Shown here in pieces: positions 1 through 8,984 of a stretch of 64,000 bases of DNA. Numbering within the stretch: the stretch's first letter is position 1; each line of letters starts with the position of its first letter. The stretch is from Methyloglobulus sp. (GTDB taxonomy: Bacteria > Pseudomonadota > Gammaproteobacteria > Methylococcales > Methylomonadaceae): assembly GCA_013141505.1 (NCBI GenBank), contig JABFQX010000009.1:1-64000 (forward strand). Reading direction: 5' to 3'. The position numbers were made by a program, and so were the translations under genes. The notes under the pieces were generated by a model. It was not told the DNA's origin and did no database searches. It was given only the letters and a program-made list of their open reading frames with translations.

Positions 1-129
1 CTGATGGAGATGTGGCATCGTCAGCAAACTTTTAAGGACAATCAAGACAGACACCTTCAATTAGGCCGCTTTATCAACTTCTACAATACCGTTAAGCCCC
101 ATAAGGGTTTGAACAACTCAACACCTTGA
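1..129 (+). mobile_element. Transposase C-terminal fragment (integrase core, cut by window edge)
   Basis: Frame 1 is open from the first base to a TGA at 127-129 and encodes 42 residues ending in RFINFYNTVKPHKGLNNSTP. That pattern (F-x-x-FYN-x-x-KPHKGLN) is the usual C-terminal end of rve/DDE integrase-type transposases of the IS3/IS481 kind. The catalytic residues lie upstream of the window, so the family cannot be fixed and it is unknown whether the element is intact. A palindrome-rich stretch follows directly. Confidence 0.7.
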
Positions 130-383
130 AGGAGTACACGGAAGCGTAACGCGAGTGGAGCGGTGTACGACGACCCCCGCGTAGCCGTAGGGGCCGGGCG
201 TGTTGACGGAGTTGGAGCGCGAGCGGAAGCGTAGTCAACATGCAAGGCCATCCGACACGGCGTCAAGTCATTTGGGCAGTCGTGATGCACAGCGTACCGA
301 AGGGGAGTTGTGCATCGTGACGAACCGAGGACGAACGCGGGCAGCCGAAGGCATTAACCGCCACGTGATTTTTCGCCGCTAAA
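130..383. repeat. Palindrome-rich intergenic stretch
   Basis: This segment is a run of short inverted repeats: GTTGAC (about 199) against GTCAAC (about 234), a GTGATGCACA / TGTGCATCGTGAC pair at about 282-321, and CCCC/GGGG arms around 173-192. A small plus-strand frame (200-382) is rich in Arg and looks like translated repeat rather than protein. Composition resembles the palindromic repeats seen elsewhere in the window (8.2 kb, 49.9 kb). No gene is supported here. Confidence 0.45.
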
Positions 384-423
384 ATCGGATGGATCCCATT
401 TTAGCTTTCGCGAAAAATAGTGG
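361..423. repeat. Long imperfect palindrome
   Basis: The arms are CCACGTGATTTTTCGC-CGCTAAAAT and the reverse complement of ATTTTAGCTTTCGCGAAAAATAGTGG, separated by a short GC-rich loop containing GGATCC. Nearly every base of the left arm pairs. It could be the end of the mobile element at position 1 or a bidirectional transcription terminator; there is no clear U-tract to decide. Confidence 0.5.
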
Positions 424-521
424 CGCGCTTAATGAAATACTTTATCAATATTTTAATCAACCCATCTGTAAACAACCCTGAGATTTCTTACAGATAACAT
501 CATATGCAGAATATGATGTGC

Positions 522-615
522 TATACCAATTCCAATCAGTTCTCATTGTTCCCTTCCCTAAAGGGAGAAGGCTAGGATGGGTGAATTTATTTAAAAATTT
601 TTCGGTATTGGCATT
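522..615. repeat. MITE-like element, copy 1
   Basis: A 94 bp unit begins TATACCAATTCCAAT and ends GGTATTGGCATTA. A second 95 bp unit with matching ends lies at 49511-49605 in the opposite orientation. Both contain the core GGGAGAAGG(C/T)TAGGATG. The ends form imperfect terminal inverted repeats, as expected for a non-autonomous miniature element. No coding capacity. Confidence 0.6.
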
Positions 616-715
616 ATTTCTTTGTAATCAGATGAGCCAAGTAAACCAAAACCAACATTAATAAGGCAATCATAGGCAACGCAACTGCAAAATACTTAAT
701 GCAATTGATCAGCAT
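614..715 (-). CDS. Possible 33-residue membrane peptide
   Basis: A minus-strand frame from ATG at 713-715 to TAA at 614-616 encodes a very hydrophobic peptide (one predicted membrane span, ending LAHLITKK). It lies downstream of the cytochrome gene on the same strand. There is no strong ribosome binding site and its stop falls in the end of the MITE-like repeat. It may be the remnant of a longer gene, because another short open stretch with a small hydrophobic segment lies between it and the cytochrome gene. Very tentative. Confidence 0.15.
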   Translation of the reverse strand: MLINCIKYFAVALPMIALLMLVLVYLAHLITKK

Positions 716-840
716 TGCTTTAATCACTAATTAGCATTGGAATCTCATGGGCAATTCTAACTTGAGCCGACATAAAGAACCAGCGATGATCGCTAACAAA
801 CCGCCGCTGGCAAAACTCTGCCTGTTGTTCGGTGTATTAT

Positions 841-1542
841 TCAATGATTTTGCGTAAGTACCGTTTTAGTGCTTGTTTTAGCACCAGCGGCATTTCTACA
901 GTAAATATCGGCAGCATAGTTTTCAATACCTTTGACTGTCGATGCTGACTTGTTCACGTTTACTGTAAACGTTCCAGCCGTACCCAAAACTGAAACCACA
1001 GTGCTGTATAAAGTGTCGCCGTCTTTGGAATCGGCACTTAGAGTGGAAGACTTGGTTCCTTTCTTAGCCTGAATACTGATCGAAGGTGAAAGGACAGGTG
1101 CCAAATCCTTTACTCGCACGTATAAGTTGGTGGTTCCAGCACCACAAGTGACCGTATAACCATCGGTTGCCGCCACACCAGTCGAAGAACTTCCCACTGC
1201 CCCTGAATTCGGCATCTGTGCCTGACACAGGAATGTGGTCGGATTTACGGCTTGTCCGGCTGGGCAGGTGCCATTAATCACATTTTTGAGGCGTGTATAC
1301 CCAGATGAGTCAGCACGCCAAGCATCACTGTAGGTTTTGGCGGGGAGGCTTCCAGAAACCGACTTGAACCCACTGCCACTGGATGATATGTGACAAGACG
1401 TACAAGCAGTCACTTTAACGCCTTTGGAAATAGCACTCGACAATATCCCCGATGTTGCCCAGGCGGGCGTTACCATGAATAAAGATATCACCGCAACCAT
1501 CAGACTAGACTTAAAATTCATTAACGTTTTTGCTTTGTTCAT
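841..1542 (-). CDS. Secreted monohaem c-type cytochrome-like protein, paralog 1
   Basis: The start at 1542 (MNKAKTLMNF...) is chosen because it gives a normal Sec signal peptide ending AWA at residue 29 and has GAAGAA upstream; a longer in-frame start at 1596 would add an unlikely leader. The mature protein has one CxxCH haem-binding motif (CTSCH, residues 47-51), so it should carry one covalent haem in the periplasm or outside the cell. The remaining residues (about 100-233) form a Cys-containing, Gly/Ser/Thr-rich domain of predicted beta structure with no family I recognise. It is a tandem paralog of the gene at 2026-2733; the C-terminal 130 residues are almost identical. No Met axial ligand is obvious. 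Function unknown; an electron-transfer role is inference from the haem motif. Confidence 0.8.
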   Translation of the reverse strand: MNKAKTLMNFKSSLMVAVISLFMVTPAWATSGILSSAISKGVKVTACTSCHISSSGSGFKSVSGSLPAKTYSDAWRADSSGYTRLKNVINGTCPAGQAVNPTTFLCQAQMPNSGAVGSSSTGVAATDGYTVTCGAGTTNLYVRVKDLAPVLSPSISIQAKKGTKSSTLSADSKDGDTLYSTVVSVLGTAGTFTVNVNKSASTVKGIENYAADIYCRNAAGAKTSTKTVLTQNH

Positions 1543-1569
1543 ATAGTTCTTCAAAATTAAATTACCGGG

Positions 1570-1623
1570 TTTAAAAATCAATAAACAATTGATCACATTT
1601 ACTAACTTTTAAAAGTCGGCTTT
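1570..1623 (-). promoter_or_regulatory. Conserved upstream block of cytochrome paralog 1
   Basis: A stretch of about 54 bp here is nearly the same as 2804-2857 upstream of paralog 2. Both contain CAATAAACAATTGA and TTTACTAACTTTTAAAA. The two blocks sit at different distances from the start codons (about 28 and 71 bases), which suggests retained regulatory sequence, though recent duplication could also explain it. The CAAT-N5-ATTG core is a small palindrome. Confidence 0.45.
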
Positions 1624-2025
1624 AATGCCTATGGCTAAAAACCAACAGTTTCTTAAGTAGTAGGCTCAATATAACGATATTCATTTATAAAAAATGCGAC
1701 ATGCATGGCACTTTGTTGAAGAAAAATCAATAATGTGAACTACTTAACGATAATAAAACAATGTGAAGACCTCGGGTTACTTTTTCAATAGCTTTGCCTG
1801 TGAACAAGAATACCTTCCCATCGACCACACAGGGAAGCCAAGTAACCCCACATCCAGAAGCAATAAGGCCGAGCGTTTCCGCCCCACAAGGGCCACTACC
1901 TGAAAACGCCCGACAATAAGGAATCGCGTCAAGTCATTACTCAACACGTTTTTGCCACTTGCTTGAGCTGGTGGGAGAACCCAAGCAAGTCTTCGCAAAA
2001 ATAGCGACTCCCCTTCTTTATTTAC
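1624..2025. other. Intergenic region between cytochrome paralogs
   Basis: About 400 bases with no gene I can support. The 3' part (about 1770-2000) is GC-richer than its surroundings and contains a minus-strand frame of 73 codons (1777-1998) with no ribosome binding site and no recognisable family. The sudden composition change suggests a foreign or RNA-coding remnant, but I could not identify it. Confidence 0.3.
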
Positions 2026-2733
2026 TTAATGATTTTGTGTAAGTACCGTTTTGGTGCTTGTCTTAGCGCCCGTGGCGTTTCTACAATAAATATCAGCAGC
2101 GTAGTTTTCGATCCCTTTGGCTGTCGATGCTGATTTGTTCACGTTGACCGTAAACGCGCCCGCTGTACCAACAACCGAAACAGGTTTGCTGTATGAGGTA
2201 TCGCCATCTATGGGATCGGCGCTTAAAGCGGAAGACTTGGTTCCTTTCTTGGCCTGAATACTAATTGCAGGTGATAGAACAGGAGCCAAATCCTTTACAC
2301 GCACATACAAATTTGCCGTTCCAGCACCACAAGTGACGGTATAGCCATCGGTTGCCGCCGCGCCCGTTGACGCGCTACCCACTGAACCGGCGTTCGGTTT
2401 TTGAGCTTCACACAGGAAAGTAGTTGGATTAACCGTTTGTCCGCCAGCGCAGGTGCCGTTGACTACATTTTTAAGCTTTGTAAAACCAGTCTTATCGGCA
2501 AGCCAGGCATCCCGGTAAGTTTTGGCAGGGAGACTCCCAAGCACCGGCTTAAGATTACTTTTGGTGCCATTGGCTGATGTGTGACAAGAGGTACAACTTG
2601 TCGCTTTCACACCTTTAGCCGCCGCCGCCGCCATTATCTCTGGGGTTGCCCAAGCCGAAGCAACCACAACAAGGGATGCTGCCACCGCTATTAAACCGGT
2701 TTTTAAATACAATATATATTTGGTTTTATTCAT
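2026..2733 (-). CDS. Secreted monohaem c-type cytochrome-like protein, paralog 2
   Basis: The start at 2733 (MNKTKYILYL...) has GGAG 6 bases upstream and begins a clear signal peptide ending AWA at residue 29. The haem motif CTSCH is at residues 47-51, the same place as in paralog 1. The region around the haem and the C-terminal beta-rich domain (from about residue 95, including VKDLAPVLSP and AADIYCRNA) are shared with paralog 1, while the signal peptide and the segment after the haem have diverged. No specific family is recognised. The pair is likely a tandem duplication with both copies still intact. Periplasmic or surface location and electron transfer are inferred from the signal and haem motif. 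Confidence 0.8.
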   Translation of the reverse strand: MNKTKYILYLKTGLIAVAASLVVVASAWATPEIMAAAAAKGVKATSCTSCHTSANGTKSNLKPVLGSLPAKTYRDAWLADKTGFTKLKNVVNGTCAGGQTVNPTTFLCEAQKPNAGSVGSASTGAAATDGYTVTCGAGTANLYVRVKDLAPVLSPAISIQAKKGTKSSALSADPIDGDTSYSKPVSVVGTAGAFTVNVNKSASTAKGIENYAADIYCRNATGAKTSTKTVLTQNH

Positions 2734-2803
2734 ATTTATCTCCACACAAATTATTATTTCGCATGATCTACTGTTATACAAATCTCGCGAATGAAGTGCC
2801 GCG

Positions 2804-2857
2804 TTTTAAAAAACAATAAACAATTGAGCGTTTTTACTAACTTTTAAAACCGACTTT
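2804..2857 (-). promoter_or_regulatory. Conserved upstream block of cytochrome paralog 2
   Basis: Counterpart of the block at 1570-1623, with the same CAATAAACAATTGA and TTTACTAACTTTTAAAA segments. It lies about 71 bases upstream of the chosen start. Candidate promoter or operator; no known regulator motif is assigned. Confidence 0.45.
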
Positions 2858-3267
2858 TTCAGGCTACCTGTTAAAAATTAACGGTTTCTTAAATATAAAT
2901 ATTTAAATTTACACTTATGTTTTTCTTATTTTTTTAATAAAAACGTTTAATAACAATTATTTATAAATATTCAATAACTTATAAATCATTGCTGTAAACA
3001 TAGTTTTTACCAAATTCCAACAGAACCTAATTCGAAAGTGCGAACCATTTCACACTTAAACAATTTCATCTTTGAATATTGTGACCAACCTAACATTGTT
3101 CAATATATTTACTTTTTAAGAGTTCTTTAATGTTCAATAATTAGCATAGCTCTTCACTTATACGGTTTTCTGTAGCTTGCTAGCTACTTGGCGCATCAGA
3201 TTTTTGATTGCTTGAGTGCTACTGAGCTGGGTGCTATTTCTTTAACGGATTGTTTTTAAGGTGGTTT
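2858..3267. other. AT-rich divergent promoter region
   Basis: No gene is visible. The stretch is strongly AT-rich (about 2870-3130) and separates the minus-strand cytochrome genes from the plus-strand thioredoxin operon, so it probably carries promoters for both. A small hairpin GTAGC-TTGCTA-GCTAC lies near 3172-3187. No confident -35/-10 pair is assigned. Confidence 0.35.
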
Positions 3268-3774
3268 ATGAAATTGAATAAAAAATTGCGTTCTTTTGCA
3301 TTTGTTATGTTAACCGGTGCTACTTGCCTTAGTGCTCACGCAACGGATGTCGGCCAGCCCGCCCCCCAGTTCACTTTGCCAACTTTGCAGCAAGACCAGC
3401 CGACTGCTTTAAAGCAATTTGCCGGTAAAGTTGTGTATCTTGATTTTTGGGCTTCATGGTGTGCGCCTTGCCGTACCTCTTTCCCGTTATTGAACAAGTT
3501 GCATGAAAAACTTAAAGCCAAAGGTTTTGAAGTTGTTGCCATCAATTTAGATGAAGATAAGGCTAATGCCGAAAAATTCCTGAAAGAATTCCCAGTCAGT
3601 TTCACTGTATTGCGTGATGCCAAAGGCGAATGGGCAGATCAGTTCGTCGTAGAATCCATGCCGACCTCTTTTATTATTGATAAGCAAGGTGTCGTGCAAA
3701 ATATTCATCATGGCTTCACCAGCGAAGACATCAAAGAACTTGAACCCAAAATCACTGCGTTGTTGGGAAAATAA
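3268..3774 (+). CDS. TlpA/ResA-like periplasmic thioredoxin
   Basis: The start at 3268 is preferred because AAGGTGG lies just upstream and the product begins with a signal peptide (MKLNKKLRSF...LSAHA). The mature part is a thioredoxin fold of the AhpC/TSA-TlpA type with the active-site motif WCAPC (Cys 65 and 68) and the cis-Pro region SMPTSFI. Such proteins reduce or exchange disulfides in the periplasm. It is followed after 10 bases by a DUF4266 lipoprotein whose tail carries two Cys, then a DUF3570 barrel, then dsbD, the membrane supplier of periplasmic reducing power. The context suggests that the TlpA protein keeps partner thiols reduced; the substrate is inferred, not shown. Confidence 0.85.
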   Translation: MKLNKKLRSFAFVMLTGATCLSAHATDVGQPAPQFTLPTLQQDQPTALKQFAGKVVYLDFWASWCAPCRTSFPLLNKLHEKLKAKGFEVVAINLDEDKANAEKFLKEFPVSFTVLRDAKGEWADQFVVESMPTSFIIDKQGVVQNIHHGFTSEDIKELEPKITALLGK

Positions 3775-3784
3775 AAGGTTACTC

Positions 3785-4000
3785 ATGAAATTCATCAATT
3801 ATTTTATTTTGGCAGTGCTTGTGCTTTCCGCGACTGCTTGCACTGAAGTCATGCCAAGGCAGCGTGGTAATTTGGCGCTTTCGCAAATGGCCTTCAACAC
3901 CGATGGACTGGAGTTTGGTTTGCGCCAGCATACCGCTTACAGTAAGGAGGCCGCTGCAGGCGGTTACGGCGGCGGTGGCGGCGGTTGCGGTTGTAATTGA
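3785..4000 (+). CDS. DUF4266 small lipoprotein with GGGCGC tail
   Basis: A 71-residue protein with a short hydrophobic signal and a lipobox (SATAC), so the mature protein should start with a lipidated Cys. The DUF4266 hallmark RGNLA..QMA follows, then KEAAAGG and a C-terminal run of Gly ending GGGCGCN. Apart from the lipidated residue the only Cys are the two in that tail, a possible disulfide or metal site. ATG at 3785 has AAAGG upstream. It is more diverged than the three copies at 38.0, 41.2 and 45.4 kb. DUF4266 genes are typically found next to DUF3570 genes, as here; the function of the family is not known to me. Confidence 0.85.
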   Translation: MKFINYFILAVLVLSATACTEVMPRQRGNLALSQMAFNTDGLEFGLRQHTAYSKEAAAGGYGGGGGGCGCN

Positions 4001-4049
4001 ACCTTCTGCACACACACTGACATTAACGGATAGATGAATTGTTATTGAT

Positions 4050-5354
4050 ATGAAAAACAAAAAAAAATCAACCATTGCTACCCAACTGACCTGCGCTGCG
4101 CTGGCGTTGCCGGGCTTAATCCAGCCCGCAGTCGCAGGTCGTGTAGAGGAGACCTATAACGCGGACTTTCAATACGGCAATTATGTTGAGAGCAGCAGCC
4201 GTATGAAAGTGGATATTTTTGAAGGCGCATTGTCGGCTCCTATCGGTAAGTCCATGACCGCCAATGTTAATTTGGTGCGCGACAGTATCAGTGGTGCATC
4301 CCCCATCTATAACACGAGGGATCCTATCACGGGAAAAATTAGCCAGGTTGTGAGCAGCGCGTCGCCGACAAGCTCCTGCGGCAAATCCATCTGCGAACAG
4401 CGCGACGGCATCAGTGCCGGGCTAAGCAATTTCTTTGATTGGGGTAGCCTCAGTTTGGGTGGTGGTTTCTCCAGGGAACACGACTATATGTCCAAATATT
4501 TCAACACAGCCGCCAGCGTGGATTTAAACAAAAAGTTAACGACCTTAAATTTTGGCGCTTCAGTGTCTTTTGACGAAATAACGCCATCGCCTTCTACCTG
4601 GAACAATACTGTGGTGGACAATAAAAACCCCGATAATGGTTTCAATGCCCACAAAACCAGCCAGCAGTATTTATTAGGTTTTTCCCAAGTCATTGACAAA
4701 GACTCATTAATCTTGAGCAATATGACTTTTGGTTATCATAGTGGCTTTTTGACCGACCCATATAAATGGGTGGGTTATACAGACACTATTTTAATTCCTG
4801 GGATTCCGCCAATCCAGTTTAGTAATATTGCCGGTGAAAGGCGTCCCAGAGAACGATTTGAATGGGCTTGGCTAACTCAGTACGTCCGGCATTTTGAACA
4901 GTTTAACCATGCGGCCTTACATGCGGATTACCGATTCAGCACTAACGATTGGGGGGTTAACGCCCATACATTGGAGCTGAGCTGGCATCAACCCATTGCC
5001 GATGGATGGCAAATCATCCCTCGCTTTAGGTACTATTCCCAAGATCAAGCGGATTTTTATCAGCCTACCTTTAATGGCTCCTTCGTCAATGATCCGGTTT
5101 CAGGCCTGTTAGTTGCCAAAAATTTAGATTTTTATTCTAGTGATTACCGTCTGGCGAGTTTTGGAACGCTTTCTGGCGGCTTAAAAATCACCAAAGAAAT
5201 TAACCAGCTCAAACCATTTGAGCAGATCAAGTTCCAGACTGGAATTGAATATTACGACCATAGCGCTTCATACCAGTTAGGGGGCAATAAACTAGGTAAT
5301 TTTGCTGATTTTAATTATTACCTGATTACCGCATCATTTAATCTTAAATTTTAG
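4050..5354 (+). CDS. DUF3570 outer-membrane beta-barrel protein
   Basis: A 434-residue protein with a signal peptide (basic MKNKKK start, hydrophobic core, cleavage near VAG) followed by alternating hydrophobic/polar strands and a C-terminal Phe (ASFNLKF), the normal signature of an outer-membrane barrel. Shared DUF3570 landmarks with the larger paralogs are SGASP, DDW/NDWGVNAHTLE, PRFRYYSQDQADFY, SSDYRLASFG and FQTGIEYYDH. A Cys pair (SSCGKSICEQ, about residue 110-117) could form a disulfide. It starts 49 bases after the DUF4266 gene with its own ATG and lacks the second C-terminal barrel present at 38-48 kb. Role unknown; partnership with the DUF4266 lipoprotein is inferred from linkage. 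Confidence 0.85.
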   Translation: MKNKKKSTIATQLTCAALALPGLIQPAVAGRVEETYNADFQYGNYVESSSRMKVDIFEGALSAPIGKSMTANVNLVRDSISGASPIYNTRDPITGKISQVVSSASPTSSCGKSICEQRDGISAGLSNFFDWGSLSLGGGFSREHDYMSKYFNTAASVDLNKKLTTLNFGASVSFDEITPSPSTWNNTVVDNKNPDNGFNAHKTSQQYLLGFSQVIDKDSLILSNMTFGYHSGFLTDPYKWVGYTDTILIPGIPPIQFSNIAGERRPRERFEWAWLTQYVRHFEQFNHAALHADYRFSTNDWGVNAHTLELSWHQPIADGWQIIPRFRYYSQDQADFYQPTFNGSFVNDPVSGLLVAKNLDFYSSDYRLASFGTLSGGLKITKEINQLKPFEQIKFQTGIEYYDHSASYQLGGNKLGNFADFNYYLITASFNLKF

Positions 5355-5499
5355 TTTTGTAAAAAAGATCACACGGGGAGTCTCGCGTGAAAATTTTAGT
5401 TAAAAAGGGATTTAATAGTTAAGGAAGGTATACGTAAAAATGGACGCTTGGCTTGCTGAGTGCCTGAATTTGTTAACCCAATAGGCTAATGGTTTATTT

Positions 5500-5548
5500 G
5501 GTTTTTAAAATCACAAAATTTAAGTAAGGGTATTGTGATTAAAAAACC
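5500..5548. repeat. Stem-loop between DUF3570 gene and dsbD
   Basis: The arms GGTTTTTAAAATCACAA and TTGTGATTAAAAAACC pair with one irregularity around a short AT-rich loop. It may end the upstream transcript or modulate dsbD expression. The A/T content of the stem means either strand could give a U-tract. Confidence 0.5.
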
Positions 5549-5589
5549 GCTTAGGCCATTAACCATCACTATGTTGTTAGGTGAATAAT

Positions 5590-7515
5590 ATGAAGAACTT
5601 ATTATCAATCGTAATACTAGGGCTGTTAAGTATGAGCTTGGCTCATGCTGAAATACCCAAAGCAAGTATCAGTGCCGCACCACTGAATGGTAACCAATGG
5701 CCTGCACAGTATCGTTTAACGATGACTGTGCCCAAATACCATCACGCCTATTTGAATACTGGGGATGAAAAGATTTACATCCCGGTTTCGATAGACCCTG
5801 ATGCAAAATTGGCCGCTTCCGGCTTGGTGATCCAGAATTTAGTAAAGCCGTCGGGTGTACATGACGACCTAGTGAAAGCCAACGTGCTGCGCGACAAGGG
5901 CGATTTTACTCTGGAGTTGGCGCAATCTGGCTCAACCCCGGTAAGCGCCAAAGCGACTGATTTGGAAGTCACTTATCAGTTGTGCAACGAACTCACCAAT
6001 GTGTGTTTCCGTCCGCAAACAACACAAGTCAACCTCGCCTTACCCGCTGCGACTGTAGCGACATCTGCCCAGGCTAATGCCTCAACAGAAGATGAATCGT
6101 TGAGCTTTATGGATAAATTGCTGGGGCTGTTTGAACACAACAAAAACAACATGTTCATCATGTTTGGTTTGATGTTCATTGCTGGCCTGCTGTCAGTAGC
6201 GACACCTTGCGTTTATCCGATGTTGCCGATAACTTCGATGTTTGTTGTTGGTCGAGCCAATGGCGATGCCAGTAAGGAAAAACAACATGCCCTCGCCTAT
6301 TTTGCCGGTATGGTTCTTACCTATATGGCATTGGGATTGATGGCCGGAATGACAGGCGGTGCCTTTAACACCTTTATGCAATCCGCTTATGTCAACCTGG
6401 GCTTTGCGGTGTTTTTTGCTTTCTTTGCCATTTCGTTATTGGGCTTCTATGAACTGAGCTTTATGCAAAATGAAGTTCATTCATTGGATCAACAAACCTC
6501 TCGCGTAAAAGGCGTGACAGGTACATTGTTAATGGGCAGCGTTGCTGGCTTAGTTATTTCACCATGTGTTGGCCCCATCGTATTTGCATTGTTGTTGCAA
6601 GTTGCAGATAACATCGCCGAGAAAGCGGCCGCTCTTGCAGCCGTTAACCAAAGCCTGGATTTTTGGGGTAAATTAGCCATATCGGGTCAAGGCAGCGTGA
6701 TGATGGCTGGTTTTGGTTTGGGCGTGGGTTTGCCTTTCTTTATCATCAGCGTTGTAAAGTTTAAAAAACTGCCTAAAGCCGGTTACTGGATGAATAAAAT
6801 CAAATATGCGTTTGGTTTTATGATCCTGTACTTTGCTTATATCTATCTGGAAAAAGGCATGGGCGTATTGGGCGTTGAATCGTCAACAACCGTATCGCTG
6901 GCGATTGGCATGGTGGCTATTTGGGTTGCTGTTGTCCATTGCCACGTACTGACCTTGTTGCCAAGAGATGCACAACCTAACCAAAAAGTACAACATTACG
7001 TTGGTGTACTAACAATTCTGGTTGGCGGCTGGCTGGTATTTGCCAGCTTAGGACATCTGCCATTTATGAAAATGGCACAAGCAGAAACATTTGCACAAAA
7101 CGGCGCTGTCCAAACCGCAAAATCGGGTGTTGTACCAACAGCATTAGCAGTGCAAGAAGAAGCAGGCATATCCTGGTACAGAAGTTTTGAAGAGGCAAAA
7201 AAAGTCGCCCAAAAAACTGGCAAACCCATCTTTGTTGATTTTTATGCAAGCTGGTGTGCCAACTGTACCGAGTTTAAAAAAGAATCGGCTAACAATGCAG
7301 AACTGAACCAAGCGCTGCGCGAAAAAGCGATTGCCGTGAAATTGGTTGACAAAGAACCTGAATTTGAAAAGTTTCGTGCCAGCCAAGAACATCGCCAGTT
7401 AAAAATAGGTCTTCCTTATTTTGCCATTATCAAACCCGACGGCAAAGTAACCTGGTCAGGCACCGATTACAAAGCCACCCAAAAAATGGTTGCTGAACTT
7501 AATCGCCTGTCTTAA
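5590..7515 (+). CDS. dsbD: Thiol:disulfide interchange protein DsbD
   Basis: The ATG at 5590 is favoured over the GTG at 5581 because AGGTG lies at proper distance and a signal peptide starts directly (MKNLLSIVIL...AHA). Order of domains: periplasmic alpha domain with the Cys pair in YQLCNELTNVCF, a membrane domain of about eight spans with the redox Cys in ATPCVYPMLP and ISPCVGPI, and a C-terminal thioredoxin domain with WCANC (Cys 556 and 559). DsbD carries electrons from cytosolic thioredoxin across the membrane to periplasmic partners. Length (641 aa) is slightly longer than typical. Its position after tlpA, DUF4266 and DUF3570 genes suggests it feeds electrons to that set. The 3' end and terminator are partly duplicated at 14394-14472. 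Confidence 0.95.
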   Translation: MKNLLSIVILGLLSMSLAHAEIPKASISAAPLNGNQWPAQYRLTMTVPKYHHAYLNTGDEKIYIPVSIDPDAKLAASGLVIQNLVKPSGVHDDLVKANVLRDKGDFTLELAQSGSTPVSAKATDLEVTYQLCNELTNVCFRPQTTQVNLALPAATVATSAQANASTEDESLSFMDKLLGLFEHNKNNMFIMFGLMFIAGLLSVATPCVYPMLPITSMFVVGRANGDASKEKQHALAYFAGMVLTYMALGLMAGMTGGAFNTFMQSAYVNLGFAVFFAFFAISLLGFYELSFMQNEVHSLDQQTSRVKGVTGTLLMGSVAGLVISPCVGPIVFALLLQVADNIAEKAAALAAVNQSLDFWGKLAISGQGSVMMAGFGLGVGLPFFIISVVKFKKLPKAGYWMNKIKYAFGFMILYFAYIYLEKGMGVLGVESSTTVSLAIGMVAIWVAVVHCHVLTLLPRDAQPNQKVQHYVGVLTILVGGWLVFASLGHLPFMKMAQAETFAQNGAVQTAKSGVVPTALAVQEEAGISWYRSFEEAKKVAQKTGKPIFVDFYASWCANCTEFKKESANNAELNQALREKAIAVKLVDKEPEFEKFRASQEHRQLKIGLPYFAIIKPDGKVTWSGTDYKATQKMVAELNRLS

Positions 7516-7570
7516 TCCAGCAGCAGTTAGTCCTGTAAGCATCATTCGGTTTATTCCGAATGATGCTTAC
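7501..7570. repeat. Direct repeat copy 1 at dsbD 3' end, left flank of R-M island
   Basis: AATCGCCTGTCTTAATCCA plus GTAAGCATCATTCGGTTTAT here recur at 14394-14472 as AATCGCCTGCCTTAATCCA and GTAAGCATCATTCGGTTTAT. Copy 1 includes the last dsbD codons and its terminator. Together the two copies bracket the whole restriction-modification island. Confidence 0.65.
7535..7570 (+). terminator. dsbD terminator hairpin
   Basis: A perfect 15 bp inverted repeat, GTAAGCATCATTCGG and CCGAATGATGCTTAC, with a TTTATT loop, starts 20 bases after the dsbD stop. There is no long U-tract, so it may be a weak intrinsic terminator or an RNA-stabilising stem. Confidence 0.65.
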
Positions 7571-7964
7571 CCATCAGCTTCACATCAAACCAAAGCGGAA
7601 AAAAGTTAACAACTTTTTCCACCCCCCGCCCCCTCAGTCGATTGACCTGTCAAGTGCTGATCAACCTAAAAGTGATTTTCTCGCGAATGCGGAAAAACAC
7701 ACCTAATTTTAATCAACTAAAAATAGAAAACTGCTGTAAACGGCATAAGTTGAACGCGATAACTTCGTCAATCCGTTTGGTATTGCAGTCATCCAACAGA
7801 TTGAAGCCAGCAATATTAGTGTTTGTCACCCGTAACCGACAAATAGCCTGACACCTATGTTATGGGATTATTTCAATCCCCATAATTTGTACGCCCTGTC
7901 GATGTGCAATTTCTAAATTAATCTATAGTTAATGTAGATTACTTAACAGAACCCAAGCGCACTG
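7571..7964. other. Intergenic region upstream of the R-M island
   Basis: About 390 bases without a supported gene. A 69-codon plus frame at 7642-7851 has no ribosome binding site or recognisable motif and is probably spurious. The promoter of the methyltransferase gene should lie in the AT-rich part near 7900-7960. Confidence 0.35.

Positions 7965-8973
<1,009 letters not shown>

Positions 8974-8984
<11 letters not shown>

Noticed and set aside
1777-1998. 73-codon minus-strand frame
   Set aside because: No ribosome binding site, no recognisable motif, and composition unlike the neighbouring genes; more likely remnant DNA.
7642-7851. 69-codon plus frame before the methyltransferase gene
   Set aside because: No start signal and no sensible protein composition; treated as chance.
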